Of a stretch of DNA of 64,000 nucleotides, positions 38,528-48,276 are shown piece by piece; position 1 is the first letter of the stretch, and every line of letters begins with the position of its first letter. The DNA is from Desulfobacterales bacterium (GTDB taxonomy: Bacteria > Desulfobacterota > UBA8473). The translations under genes and the position numbers were made by a program. The DNA is taken from assembly GCA_016209225.1 (NCBI GenBank), contig JACQWO010000051.1:53122-117121 (forward strand), in the 5' to 3' direction. The notes beneath the pieces are model-generated. The model did not search any database. It had not been told where the DNA came from and was given only the letters and a program-made list of their open reading frames with translations.

Positions 38528-40138
38528 TTATGAAATTTTCAGAAGATTCAACCCCTTTTTTCTATATTGTTTATTACAGCTTGAACATGCCGCCACAGAG
38601 TTAATGAAATTAAGCCTTACCCCACACTCACATGCCCACCCTTTGACCTTGGCAGGGTTCCCTGTGACTATTGCGTAATCCGGAACATTCTTGGTAACTA
38701 CAGCCCCTGCTCCAATAAGTGCATACCTGCCTATGGTATTGCCACAGATGATAGTGGCATTAGCACCAACAGTAGCACCTTTCTTGGCCAATGTGGGGAG
38801 AAAATGCTCTTTTGTATTCCTTGGCACCTCTGAACGGGGTGTAAGTATATTGGTAAAGACCATGGATGGTCCACAAAAGACATCATCTTCCAGGGTAACC
38901 CCTTCGTAAATAGAGACGTTATTCTGTATCTTTACGTTGTTTCCCATGGTTACCCCTCCCGAGATCACTACATTCTGTCCGATATTGCAGTTTTCCCCGA
39001 TCTTTGCGTCTTTCATAATATGGGAAAAATGCCATATCTTTGTTCCTTCGCCTATCTCAGATGGTTCATCGATACAGGCTGTCTCGTGGGCAAAGAACCG
39101 TGAACCGTGAACCGTGAATCGTGAATCGTGAATCGTGAGTTGTTTTCCGTCCTGTTCCAGGGACTTTTGACAGCGCTCAAGTACTTTAAGTACTCGCAGA
39201 CCGTTTTCCCCATCGGTCTTGGGTTTTTGACGGGATGCCAGGCAGTCAAGGAAATGTTGACATTCTATTCGGAGCGGTTCGGCTATCTCAAATTCTACTA
39301 CCTCCGCATGCTCTTTACGAGGGATAGGGACCCTGCCAATCCAGTCAATCTTATGACTGTAAAGCAAGAGCTTGTCTTTTTCTGACACGTCATCAAACAG
39401 AGCCATTTTTCTATCACCAACTACGATCAGCTTCTGTTCTTTATAAGGGTGTAACCAACTGACGAAGATATGGGATCGTACGCCGCTTGCAAAGGACATG
39501 GTGGTGATGGTAACATCCGCGATATCTTGATGGAGATAATTCCCGCCATGGGCAGATATTGCCTGGGGTGTTTCACCAAGGAGTAATAGAATGACAGAAA
39601 TATCATGGGGTGCAAAGCTCCAGAGGATGTTTTCTTCTGTTCGAAATTTCCCCAGGTTAAGCCTGTTTGAGTATATATAATTGATTTTCCCCAATTCTCC
39701 GGTATCTATCAGTTCTTTGAGTTTTATGATACCAGGATGATACTCCAGGAGGTGTCCAACCATCAGGATGCGGTCTTTTTCTTCCGCTAATTTAACAAGC
39801 TCTCTTCCTTCAGCAGTATTTAAAGCAAGAGGTTTTTCTACAAAGACATCTTTCCCTGCTAAAAGAGCCTTTTTTGTCATTAAGTAATGAGATTCCGCTG
39901 GAGTGGATAGTACTACACCCTTTATGTGATTATTCAGCAGTACCTTTTCGAAATCTGTCTCCATGTTTACCCCTGCTAGAAACTGGGAGGGGGTTAATGC
40001 AGTAGCCAGTGGTTTAAGTTGCTCAAGCCTCTTAATATCTGTATCACAGATGGTATGGAGAGCATCCAGTTCTCCAAAGTTCCTCACCAGGTTTTTGCCC
40101 CAATAACCACACCCTATAACAGCTATATTCCTATTCAT
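38528..40138 (-). CDS. Fusion: Gfo/Idh oxidoreductase (WbpB-like) + hexapeptide acyltransferase (WbpD-like)
   Basis: N-term IAVIGCGYWGKNLVRNF, VFVEKPLAL; C-term IGEGTKIWHFSHIMKDAKIGENCNIGQNVVI hexapeptide repeats; junction at heptamer array. Confidence 0.9.
   Translation of the reverse strand: MNRNIAVIGCGYWGKNLVRNFGELDALHTICDTDIKRLEQLKPLATALTPSQFLAGVNMETDFEKVLLNNHIKGVVLSTPAESHYLMTKKALLAGKDVFVEKPLALNTAEGRELVKLAEEKDRILMVGHLLEYHPGIIKLKELIDTGELGKINYIYSNRLNLGKFRTEENILWSFAPHDISVILLLLGETPQAISAHGGNYLHQDIADVTITTMSFASGVRSHIFVSWLHPYKEQKLIVVGDRKMALFDDVSEKDKLLLYSHKIDWIGRVPIPRKEHAEVVEFEIAEPLRIECQHFLDCLASRQKPKTDGENGLRVLKVLERCQKSLEQDGKQLTIHDSRFTVHGSRFFAHETACIDEPSEIGEGTKIWHFSHIMKDAKIGENCNIGQNVVISGGVTMGNNVKIQNNVSIYEGVTLEDDVFCGPSMVFTNILTPRSEVPRNTKEHFLPTLAKKGATVGANATIICGNTIGRYALIGAGAVVTKNVPDYAIVTGNPAKVKGWACECGVRLNFINSVAACSSCNKQYRKKGLNLLKIS
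39095..39136. repeat. Heptamer tandem array (3x gaaccgt + 3x gaatcgt) forming the fusion linker
   Basis: Direct read of six contiguous 7-mers; encodes TIHDSRFTVHGSRF. Confidence 0.93.
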
Positions 40139-40143
40139 TTAAA

Positions 40144-40186
40144 CCCCGTTAGAGATTCCCCGTCAGAGATTCCTTCTCTAACGGGG
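40144..40186. repeat. Palindromic intergenic repeat, 12-bp perfect arms
   Basis: ccccgttagaga (40144-40155) / tctctaacgggg (40175-40186); second hairpin ccgggaa-ccga-ttcccgg at 40204-40221. Confidence 0.85.
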
Positions 40187-40270
40187 GGAAACCCCATATT
40201 TTGCCGGGAACCGATTCCCGGGGTAGCGGTATTTACGACATCGATTCTAGTATTTGCCTTTCCTAGACCC

Positions 40271-43200
40271 TTACTTGAATATGGCAAGCAGGGCAGCTAT
40301 AGATAACAGGGTCCCGGAAAGAATCTGGGTGATGTCCCTCGTATATAAGAGGGGGCTTATCTTTGCTTCAACCGCAGCCGGGATAATGATTGTATCCCCT
40401 GGCATTATCTTGGCGGACAAAAAATCTCCGCCTCCAAATGCCCATCTATTCTCATTGCTGTTCCACAGAAGTCCCCCTTTTTTAGCTTCTGATTGACTTA
40501 CCACTGTACCGTTATATCTAACTATGTAAATGCTTTCCTTATCGGCATCTTTGGTTATCCCACCCACTTTTGACAGATAGTATTTGACATTGGTATCTTC
40601 TCTAAAGCTTATGGATGTCTGGTTATAAACCCTCCCTATAACATTAACGATAGTAGGTCTACCAGGGATTTTGATAATATCTCCAGCCTCCAGCATAGCA
40701 TCATCCTGCGACCCTTCTAACTCTTCGAGGGGTTTCAGATTTATAGTCACTTTGCCTTCAACCTTTACTTCCTTAAGCTTCTCGATGAACATACGTCTCA
40801 TTTCTAAAGACTGTTGCTGGATGGAGGCTGTCTCACCAGAGGTTGCTGACTGGGCTGCTTTTGAACTCTCTATGGCTATTTTCAACTCCAGATCCTTCAC
40901 AAACTCATCGAACCTCATCTGCTGTTCTTTTCTTGCCGACTCTTTTATGAGATATGCCCCTTCAATAAAGGCATCTTTTGCATAACCCCCTGCCCTTCGA
41001 ATGAGGTCGCTCAATCTATCACCTTCTTGTAGATTATAATCTCCAGGGAACATCACCTTTCCTGTGATTGCTGCAATCTTTTTTATATCCCAATCTGGGA
41101 TCCTTCTTACAAAAAGTGTATCATCTTCCTGAAGCAGTATATTGTGGTCAGGATTGCCCTTCAGTGCCTCTTCAAGATTGATATATATCTGTTTTGGTCT
41201 AACACCATCTTTGTCCTTTATGATACGGGTGATCTCTGCCTTGGGCAGATACGCCTTCCTCTTCAGATTGCCAGCAGTATAAACAATATCTGTCACTTTC
41301 ATGTTCTTAAATAATCGGTATTCACCAGCATACCCTACCTCTCCACTGATAGAGACCTTTGGCATCTCTTTCATCTGTTCTTCAGAGAAGATGACTATCC
41401 TGTCCTGTTCTTTGAGTTCGATATCCTCTTTTGGATTTCCATTCAGAAGCTCTCTAAGATTGAAGGATATGACCTCGGAATGGTAATCCGGGGGGATAAG
41501 TCTTGTTATCTCTCCATAACCGAGGAATGGTTCCGGGAGTAATATATCAAAAGATGGGACCATATCCCTGAGCTTCATGCCGGGCTTTAGCTCGTATCTG
41601 CCAGGCCTCTTTACATGGCCTTCCAGGTGCACGACATTCTTAACCTCCATGAAGATTGATAATACCTTCACCATATCCCTGTCCTTAAGGATTGTACGGA
41701 TAGCCTTACCTTCAGGATCAGATATGTCCAGTTCTATGGCTACAGGTTCTTGGTGAGGGATAACCCTCTCAATCTGGACCCTATTTAGATAAGTGGCCCC
41801 TGATATACCCCCTGCAAGTTCAAGAAGCTTTTTTAATGAGAACACATCTTCTTTGATCTCATATATGGCAGGTTCCTTAACCTCGCCGGTTATCCCAATT
41901 ACAGACCCTATCTTGGGTACGAATATGGTATCCCCGGGCTGCAATTCCAGATCTTTGCCTTTCTTGCCTTTTAAAAGGAACTCATACAGATCAATAGAAG
42001 AGACTACCCTGCCATTCCTTATCAACTGGATATTCCTCAAACTCCCCTTCTTAGTTGGCCCTCCGGAGGCAAAGAGTGCGTTGTAAAGAGTGGACAGGGA
42101 ACTTACCTGATAACTGCCTGGAAATTGGACATCTCCAGTAATGAAGATCTGGATGCTCTTTAGTTGATCCATGGTTACATTGACCGAGATGAGGCTATCA
42201 TATCTGGAGAATTGCTTTAAAAGGAAGTCCTTCAGTTCTGAAAACCTGAGTCCAGACACGCTGAGGGTGCCGACGAAAGGCAGATTGATCTTTCCGGTAC
42301 GGTCGACTACTACAGGGATCTCCTCATTTATCCCGCCCCAGAGATAGATAGTGAAGTTATCCCCCGATCCTATGATGTAATCAGGCGGGGGAGGGAACCC
42401 CTGAAAAGGGATAAAACTGGAGACGATTGAGGAGAATGTATCATATCCGAATTGCTTGATGACCCTTCCTTCTAATTCTTTTTCGATCCTTTCCTCCGTC
42501 TTCTTTTTGTTCTTTTCCGTTATTTCTTTTGTTATCTTATCTTCAAGCTCCTTTATATCCTCTTTTGTTATATCTCTTGGAGTCTTCTTTTCTAACTTTC
42601 TAATTTCCGCATCCAGTTTTTCTCTGATCCCCCTTCTGGTTTCCTCATTTAGCCCCCGTTCTATCTTTGTTGTCAATTCCCTCTTGAGTTTTTCCTGGAA
42701 CTCTTTTTCTATAGGGGATAGGGTATCTTTCAACGGACGGGCTGCCACTTCGGTGGTCATGACCCCCCCGGCTTCAGCATCTTCCTTAGCAGCCCCTTTT
42801 TTTGAACCTACAACTACAATATAATATGTCTTATCTGGATCCAGGCCGGTAATAGTGTAAGAGTTGAGATTCCCTGCGTCTTTTTGATCTGTATAGTTGC
42901 CATACTGAAGCCCCCACATTACGCTGTAGGTTACATCTTGGCCTTCAAGAGGAATCCAGTTGAGATGGAGGCTTTTGACTCCGGGTTTAACCATAAGACT
43001 ATTAATAAAATTGTAGTTTACAGGTATCTCCCTCCTTGACGGGACTTCCCCCTTCTCCTTGCCTTCTTTAATGTCCTTAAGCCCCCCCCTCGCTCTCTCC
43101 TCAGGAGATATTGCTCCGCGGTCTAATTGTCCGCCGATACGAGTTCCTAGATAATACCTCAAAGCCTGATCCTTATCCCCTTCCTGTCCTGTTGAGATTC

Positions 43201-43285
43201 CATAGCCAACCAGTAAACTGCCGGCAAAAAGGAGGGAAGTAAGCAGTCCTACCCTTTTTATAAGTACGCATTTCATGTTATTCAC
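40271..43285 (-). CDS. Polysaccharide export protein: FN3-like domain, charged coiled-coil, Poly_export and multiple SLBB domains
   Basis: 1004 aa; DYIIGSGDNFTIYLWGGINEEIPVVVDRTGKINLPFVGTLSVSGL; repeated SLBB-like segments. Confidence 0.9.
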   Translation of the reverse strand: MNNMKCVLIKRVGLLTSLLFAGSLLVGYGISTGQEGDKDQALRYYLGTRIGGQLDRGAISPEERARGGLKDIKEGKEKGEVPSRREIPVNYNFINSLMVKPGVKSLHLNWIPLEGQDVTYSVMWGLQYGNYTDQKDAGNLNSYTITGLDPDKTYYIVVVGSKKGAAKEDAEAGGVMTTEVAARPLKDTLSPIEKEFQEKLKRELTTKIERGLNEETRRGIREKLDAEIRKLEKKTPRDITKEDIKELEDKITKEITEKNKKKTEERIEKELEGRVIKQFGYDTFSSIVSSFIPFQGFPPPPDYIIGSGDNFTIYLWGGINEEIPVVVDRTGKINLPFVGTLSVSGLRFSELKDFLLKQFSRYDSLISVNVTMDQLKSIQIFITGDVQFPGSYQVSSLSTLYNALFASGGPTKKGSLRNIQLIRNGRVVSSIDLYEFLLKGKKGKDLELQPGDTIFVPKIGSVIGITGEVKEPAIYEIKEDVFSLKKLLELAGGISGATYLNRVQIERVIPHQEPVAIELDISDPEGKAIRTILKDRDMVKVLSIFMEVKNVVHLEGHVKRPGRYELKPGMKLRDMVPSFDILLPEPFLGYGEITRLIPPDYHSEVISFNLRELLNGNPKEDIELKEQDRIVIFSEEQMKEMPKVSISGEVGYAGEYRLFKNMKVTDIVYTAGNLKRKAYLPKAEITRIIKDKDGVRPKQIYINLEEALKGNPDHNILLQEDDTLFVRRIPDWDIKKIAAITGKVMFPGDYNLQEGDRLSDLIRRAGGYAKDAFIEGAYLIKESARKEQQMRFDEFVKDLELKIAIESSKAAQSATSGETASIQQQSLEMRRMFIEKLKEVKVEGKVTINLKPLEELEGSQDDAMLEAGDIIKIPGRPTIVNVIGRVYNQTSISFREDTNVKYYLSKVGGITKDADKESIYIVRYNGTVVSQSEAKKGGLLWNSNENRWAFGGGDFLSAKIMPGDTIIIPAAVEAKISPLLYTRDITQILSGTLLSIAALLAIFK

Positions 43286-43347
43286 TCCATAAGTTTACCC
43301 CTGACAGTATCATTCAGGGATTTAATTTTTTGGCTTCTAAATTAATT

Positions 43348-43380
43348 ATTTCACTCGAATCCTTGCCCCCTTGAATCCTT
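43348..43380. repeat. Second dispersed copy of the AAGGATTC/GATTCGAGTGAAAT repeat
   Basis: tttcactcgaatccttgcccccttgaatcctt is the reverse complement of a unit closely matching 38387-38426. Confidence 0.75.
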
Positions 43381-43391
43381 ATAATCTTAAT

Positions 43392-44984
43392 TTAAAACCG
43401 AAATAGAAACTCAATGCCTACCAGATGATGGTTTTTTGTTTCATCTTTTACAAATCCAAGATTCTCTATCCTCTCAAACCCGTACCTTCCCTTAATTTCA
43501 ATCATATCAGTAACGTTATAGGAGAGATCGATCCCAGCCTGGTAATGCTTCTCTGGAGAAGCGTAGCTATTTCCTCTCTTTTCTATATCAAGATCGATTC
43601 CTATTAATAAATTGTTGTCCAAATAACTGGCACCCCTGATAAAGGTATCCTGTGCGTCACTTCCCATATGATGGCCTATTACTGAGTTTTTATAAGTATA
43701 GCCTGTCCGGTAGATATGATGATTATACCATAGGTTAGGGTTGTTGCCAACGTGGTTGTTTGCATATTCAATCCGGAGGGTTGTCCCTTCTTTCAAGAAG
43801 ATATCCTCCAGTAAAATTCCTGCGACATAACCAGTGCCGCTAAAAAGCCCCCCGGCTTCATCTTCTCCTCCAAGCTCTCCATAGATGCTAATAGACCTGG
43901 AGATGGGTACAAGCCTGTCAACATGGGGAATCCTTATAGAGAAATCCAGGGATGCGATTTGGTTGTTATTCTTACTTGGATCGGATTTATTTTCCTGGTT
44001 AGCAAGGAACATCGTTATATAATCGGAAAATCCGGGCATATCTCTCCCTTTTCCACCAAACATAACCACCCTTGAAATACCCATTTCAAACATAGGGAGT
44101 GGCTTAATATTTAATCTAAGCCCTGTAAGATAAGGCTCAGGAATTGTCCTGTTTTCTTCCAGTCTTGTAAGAAACCAGGTTGCCTTGAAGGGGCCCAGGT
44201 ATCTAAAAAACCATGGTAATATAGTTGGCTGAGAATTAGAAATTTTAAGCATGTCAAAGGGCTTGGCATTATTGGTCATAAGCAGAGAACCGTGGTATCC
44301 GGGTCCCCACCAGAGAGAATCTCGTCCTAGCTCAAACTCTATGTTGTCTTTTGTAAGTTTTATGTAGCCTTTTTTCAGATCAAACTCGGTTCTTTTCTCA
44401 TTGTCTAAGTTTTGGTTGTATTCAAATATAGGTTGGTAGTACAGAGATAAACTGTCAGAGAATTTGCTATATCCTGAGAAATCTAAGGAGAGGTTATGGT
44501 TGTCACCATATCGAATCCCATCATTGTTATAAAGAGTGTAGTTTCCATCAAGTAAATTGTATTTTACTCTTAGTTCCTCTAGAGGTTTTATAAATGTATC
44601 AACCATAACACCCTCAATTATACCAAGGCTGATTAACTCGTCCTTTAGTTCCCTTTTAAGCCTTTCTAAAAAATAGAGGGTTAACCTATCCGTTTCATCC
44701 CTAAGCTTTTTTTCTGCCATTAAACGCATTGCCTCACCGGTTAATCTGGCCACTTCTACTCGGGTAAGGGGTTTGGTGTTCATTAAATCACTTTCTATCA
44801 ACCCAACCAAGGTCAGCCTTTCCAATGCGGGGTATATCCAACTGTCCAGATTGACATTTACCGATGTTTCAGAAAGGGACAGAGAGGGGAAGGCAAAGAT
44901 TAAGAAAACAATCAGAGCGGTTTGTAATTTTGATTTAAATAATTTTCTTTTCATAAAAATTAGCCTCTCTTTAACTGAATACAA
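43392..44984 (-). CDS. Capsule assembly Wzi-like outer-membrane protein
   Basis: Signal peptide; FELGRDSLWWGPGYHGSLLMTNNAKPFDMLKIS; C-terminal aromatic FRF. Confidence 0.85.
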   Translation of the reverse strand: MYSVKERLIFMKRKLFKSKLQTALIVFLIFAFPSLSLSETSVNVNLDSWIYPALERLTLVGLIESDLMNTKPLTRVEVARLTGEAMRLMAEKKLRDETDRLTLYFLERLKRELKDELISLGIIEGVMVDTFIKPLEELRVKYNLLDGNYTLYNNDGIRYGDNHNLSLDFSGYSKFSDSLSLYYQPIFEYNQNLDNEKRTEFDLKKGYIKLTKDNIEFELGRDSLWWGPGYHGSLLMTNNAKPFDMLKISNSQPTILPWFFRYLGPFKATWFLTRLEENRTIPEPYLTGLRLNIKPLPMFEMGISRVVMFGGKGRDMPGFSDYITMFLANQENKSDPSKNNNQIASLDFSIRIPHVDRLVPISRSISIYGELGGEDEAGGLFSGTGYVAGILLEDIFLKEGTTLRIEYANNHVGNNPNLWYNHHIYRTGYTYKNSVIGHHMGSDAQDTFIRGASYLDNNLLIGIDLDIEKRGNSYASPEKHYQAGIDLSYNVTDMIEIKGRYGFERIENLGFVKDETKNHHLVGIEFLFRF

Positions 44985-45007
44985 ACGGAATAACGTCTAA
45001 GACCGTT

Positions 45008-45589
45008 CTATTCAACCTTGCAAAGAATTTGTCTCCATATTTCTTCTTTTCCTTCTTTGGTAACAGCTGAAAATAGGATAGGATTGTTGTCCTTTAACGG
45101 GAGAGACTTTTTAATGAGTTCAATCTGTTTCTTCAATTTTGCCCTGGACAACTTGTCTATTTTATTTAATACTATTACTCTCGGGACTTGATAAAAATCA
45201 AACCACCCTATAAGTTCAATATCTTCTTGGCATGGTATCCTTCTTACATCAAGGATAAGCAACACCAACTTTATAGTCTTTCCAGTCTTTAAATAGCCTT
45301 CCACTAAAGGTTTCCATCTCTTTCTTAATTTCAATGGAGCCTTGGCATAACCATAACCTGGCAGGTCAACAAATGTGATCCCATTGTTGATATTGAAAAA
45401 ATTGATAGATTGGGTCTTGCCCGGGGTGGAACTGGTCTTGACCAGGTTTTTTCTGTTTATTAAGGCATTTATTAGTGATGACTTTCCGACATTTGATTTG
45501 CCGGCAAAGACCACTTCTGGTAAGGAGTCTTTGGGATAATCAGAGGGCATCCATGCACTCTTCACAAACTCTGCAGAGGTTATTTTCAT
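45008..45589 (-). CDS. engB: Ribosome biogenesis GTP-binding protein EngB/YsxC
   Basis: VVFAGKSNVGKSSLINALINRKNLVKTSSTPGKTQSINFF; VDLPGYGYAK; start trimmed to ATG at 45589. Confidence 0.92.
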   Translation of the reverse strand: MKITSAEFVKSAWMPSDYPKDSLPEVVFAGKSNVGKSSLINALINRKNLVKTSSTPGKTQSINFFNINNGITFVDLPGYGYAKAPLKLRKRWKPLVEGYLKTGKTIKLVLLILDVRRIPCQEDIELIGWFDFYQVPRVIVLNKIDKLSRAKLKKQIELIKKSLPLKDNNPILFSAVTKEGKEEIWRQILCKVE

Positions 45590-45594
45590 AATGC

Positions 45595-45854
45595 TCAGAC
45601 CTTCAAATAATCTGTTATCCTGTCCATAGCTTCGCTTATGTTTTCTAATGAATTGGCATAGGAGAAGCGGCTTTAATGGCTGCCTCCTTAACACATGCAG
45701 GGGTATCAAAATCTGGCTCCCCTACTTCAAGATGGATGATGTTTTCTCCTTTTCTCTCCATCTCTACTCCCTTCTCCATTACATCCATCACTATAAAAGG
45801 GGGTATATGTATTGCTTTTTTTGATATCATTGCGTATAGATTGAAACCTTTCAA
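45595..45854 (-). pseudogene. PLP-dependent aminotransferase remnant with large internal deletion
   Basis: N-term IPPFIVMDVMEKGVEMERKGENIIHLEVGEPDFDTPACVKEAAIKAA, then in another frame RFSYANSLENISEAMDRITDYLKV* (aminotransferase C-terminus). Confidence 0.8.
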
Positions 45855-45969
45855 AAACTGAGAGCCTTGAAAAGGTACCCCTGAGAACGAATTGAAAATT
45901 AACTTCTTATCGAAGAGATGTCAAGGTATTTTTGTTTACCACCTGTTTCATTTATGGTATATATCAGGA

Positions 45970-46039
45970 GTCAGAAGTCAGTAGTCAGTAGTGAGTAGTC
46001 AGAATGTAAATGATTTTCTTCTGACTTCTGACTTCTGAC
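45970..46039. repeat. Palindromic heptamer array (5 GTCAGWA-type units; 3 inverted TTCTGAC units)
   Basis: gtcagaa gtcagta gtcagta gtgagta gtcagaa (45970-46004) and 3x ttctgac (46019-46039). Confidence 0.93.
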
Positions 46040-46059
46040 CCCTATTTTATTGAGCCTGT

Positions 46060-47961
46060 TTGAGAATTCTGTCGGAGATTATATTGCCAACCTACCCAAA
46101 GGAATATGACGTTATTGTAATTGGTGGGGGACACGCTGGTTGTGAAGCTGCCCTGGCTGCTTCCCGAATGGGGTGTAAAACCCTGATTACGACTATCAAT
46201 CTCGATACTATTGCTCTGATGTCCTGCAACCCGGCCATCGGTGGACTGGCAAAAGGACAATTGGTTAAGGAAACCGATGCTCTGGGTGGAGAGATGGCGA
46301 AGAATATAGATGCGACTGGCATACAATTCCGAGTTTTAAATACAAGGAAAGGCCCTGCCGTACAGTCATCTCGAGCCCAGGCTGATAGGCAGGCCTATCG
46401 TTTACGCATGAAGGCGGTTTTAGAGAATCAGGACAATCTGGATATCAAGCAGACACTTGTAGATAGAGTATTGGTAAAGGACAATACTGCTTATGGCGTT
46501 AAGACGAATATTGACGAATATTTTATTGGGAAAACAGTTGTTATTACTACAGGTACATTCCTGAACGGACTAATTCACATAGGTCTTGAAAGCTTCCCAT
46601 CTGGAAGGATGGGTGACCCGCCTTCCATAAGCCTCTCTCACAGTTTGAGAGAGTTAGGATTTCAAATGGGAAGGTTAAAGACCGGGACTACCCCTCGACT
46701 CAATGGGAAGACAATTGATTTTAGAAGACTAAAACAACAGGAAGGAGATAATCCCCCCCTCCCTTTTTCCTTTTCAACAAAAGAGATAAAACAGCCCCAG
46801 GTTCCGTGTTACATTACCTATACTAATCCAAGAACCCATGAGATAATAAAAAGCGGTTTAGATCGTTCTCCTCTGTATATGGGGCTTATAAAAGGTGTTG
46901 GTGTAAGGTACTGTCCCTCTATTGAAGATAAGATTATTCGGTTTTCTGAAAAGCCCAGGCATCAGATATTCTTAGAGCCGGATGGACTTCATACGGTGGA
47001 AATATATCCTAATGGTCTCTCTACAAGCCTGCCTTTAGACATACAATTGAAGATTTTGAGGAGCATAGATGGGTTGGAACGGGTAGAGATAATGAGGCCG
47101 GGATATGCTATTGAATATGACTATTTAAATCCTACCCAATTGAAGCCAACCCTGGAGACGAAACTGATTGGTAATCTTTACTGTGCCGGTCAGATCAATG
47201 GCACTACCGGTTATGAAGAGGCTGCTGCCCAGGGTATTGTTGCCGGGATCAATGCCGCCCTGAAGGTACAAGATAAAGAGTCTTTTGTCCTGGATAGGTC
47301 TGAGGCCTATATCGGGGTTCTGATAGACGACCTGGTTACCAAAGGAACCGATGAGCCCTATCGAATGTTTACATCAAGAGCAGAGTATCGGTTATTGCTG
47401 AGGGAAGACAATGCAGATCTGAGGTTACGAGAGAGGGGATACCTTCTTGGGTTAATAAGCAATGAGGAGTATAGCAGGTTTAAGGCAAAGGTTAAGGCTA
47501 TTGAAGATGAGATAGCCCGACTCAAGGCTAAAAAGATCAAACCAAATAAGACTACAAATGAGAAACTCCTCGGGCTGGGAAGTAGTCCTTTGGACAATGT
47601 GGTTACACTAGAAGAGCTTCTGAGGAGACCGGAGATATCGTATAACGATCTGAAATTATTTGATGATTCAACCAATCGTGAGTTATCCCCTGACGAAGCC
47701 CTTCAGGTTGAGATTCAGATCAAATACAGGGGTTATATAGATAGACAGGGTGAAGAGATACAGAGATTCAGGAAGATGGAAAGGCTGAAGATACACCATG
47801 ACCTTGACTTTCGTGATATTCCAGGGTTGTCCAACGAAGTCAGAGAAAAATTGCTTAACATAAGACCCCTTTCCTTGGGACAGGCGTCCCGCATCTCTGG
47901 GGTTACCCCTGCTGCTATTTCTATACTTACAGTATACATGAAGAAGTTGGGGTATATATGA
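46060..47961 (+). CDS. mnmG: tRNA uridine-5-carboxymethylaminomethyl modification enzyme MnmG/GidA
   Basis: [41 protein letters not shown]; start codon uncertain (TTG). Confidence 0.95.
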   Translation: MRILSEIILPTYPKEYDVIVIGGGHAGCEAALAASRMGCKTLITTINLDTIALMSCNPAIGGLAKGQLVKETDALGGEMAKNIDATGIQFRVLNTRKGPAVQSSRAQADRQAYRLRMKAVLENQDNLDIKQTLVDRVLVKDNTAYGVKTNIDEYFIGKTVVITTGTFLNGLIHIGLESFPSGRMGDPPSISLSHSLRELGFQMGRLKTGTTPRLNGKTIDFRRLKQQEGDNPPLPFSFSTKEIKQPQVPCYITYTNPRTHEIIKSGLDRSPLYMGLIKGVGVRYCPSIEDKIIRFSEKPRHQIFLEPDGLHTVEIYPNGLSTSLPLDIQLKILRSIDGLERVEIMRPGYAIEYDYLNPTQLKPTLETKLIGNLYCAGQINGTTGYEEAAAQGIVAGINAALKVQDKESFVLDRSEAYIGVLIDDLVTKGTDEPYRMFTSRAEYRLLLREDNADLRLRERGYLLGLISNEEYSRFKAKVKAIEDEIARLKAKKIKPNKTTNEKLLGLGSSPLDNVVTLEELLRRPEISYNDLKLFDDSTNRELSPDEALQVEIQIKYRGYIDRQGEEIQRFRKMERLKIHHDLDFRDIPGLSNEVREKLLNIRPLSLGQASRISGVTPAAISILTVYMKKLGYI

Positions 47962-48069
47962 AATACGGCTTGGTTCCCTGGAATTGTTATTTAAAAGTAT
48001 TACAAGGATAAATAATAATTGCAAATATGAACGAGATAGACAAAGCAGCAGTGTTATGGAGGTGAGGAA

Positions 48070-48276
48070 ATGAGACAGATAATCATTTATCTTGGCGAGG
48101 ATGGTTACTGGGTAGCTGAATGTCCGAGCCTTCCTGGCTGTGTTAGTCAAGGAAAGACAAAGGAAGAGGCTATAATCAACATCAAGGAGGCAATTCAAGG
48201 GTATATCAAGGCATTAGAAGAAGATGGTCTTCCTGTTCCTGAAGAACATTTTGATGCTTTGCTGGTGGCTGTATGA
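48070..48276 (+). CDS. hicB: HicB-family antitoxin
   Basis: IYLGEDGYWVAECPSLPGCVSQGKTKEEAIINIKEAI. Confidence 0.88.
   Translation: MRQIIIYLGEDGYWVAECPSLPGCVSQGKTKEEAIINIKEAIQGYIKALEEDGLPVPEEHFDALLVAV

Noticed and set aside
39095-39136. Heptamer array considered as a CRISPR-like array
   Set aside because: Units are 7 nt and contiguous, with no spacers and no cas genes; the array is inside an ORF
42456-42824. + strand ORF MMTLPSNSFSILSSVFFLFFSVISFVILSSSSFISSF...
   Set aside because: Antisense of the charged coiled-coil of the SLBB protein; low-complexity artefact of the opposite strand
47683-48198. 171-aa minus-strand ORF
   Set aside because: Antisense to the mnmG 3' end and hicB; no recognisable domain
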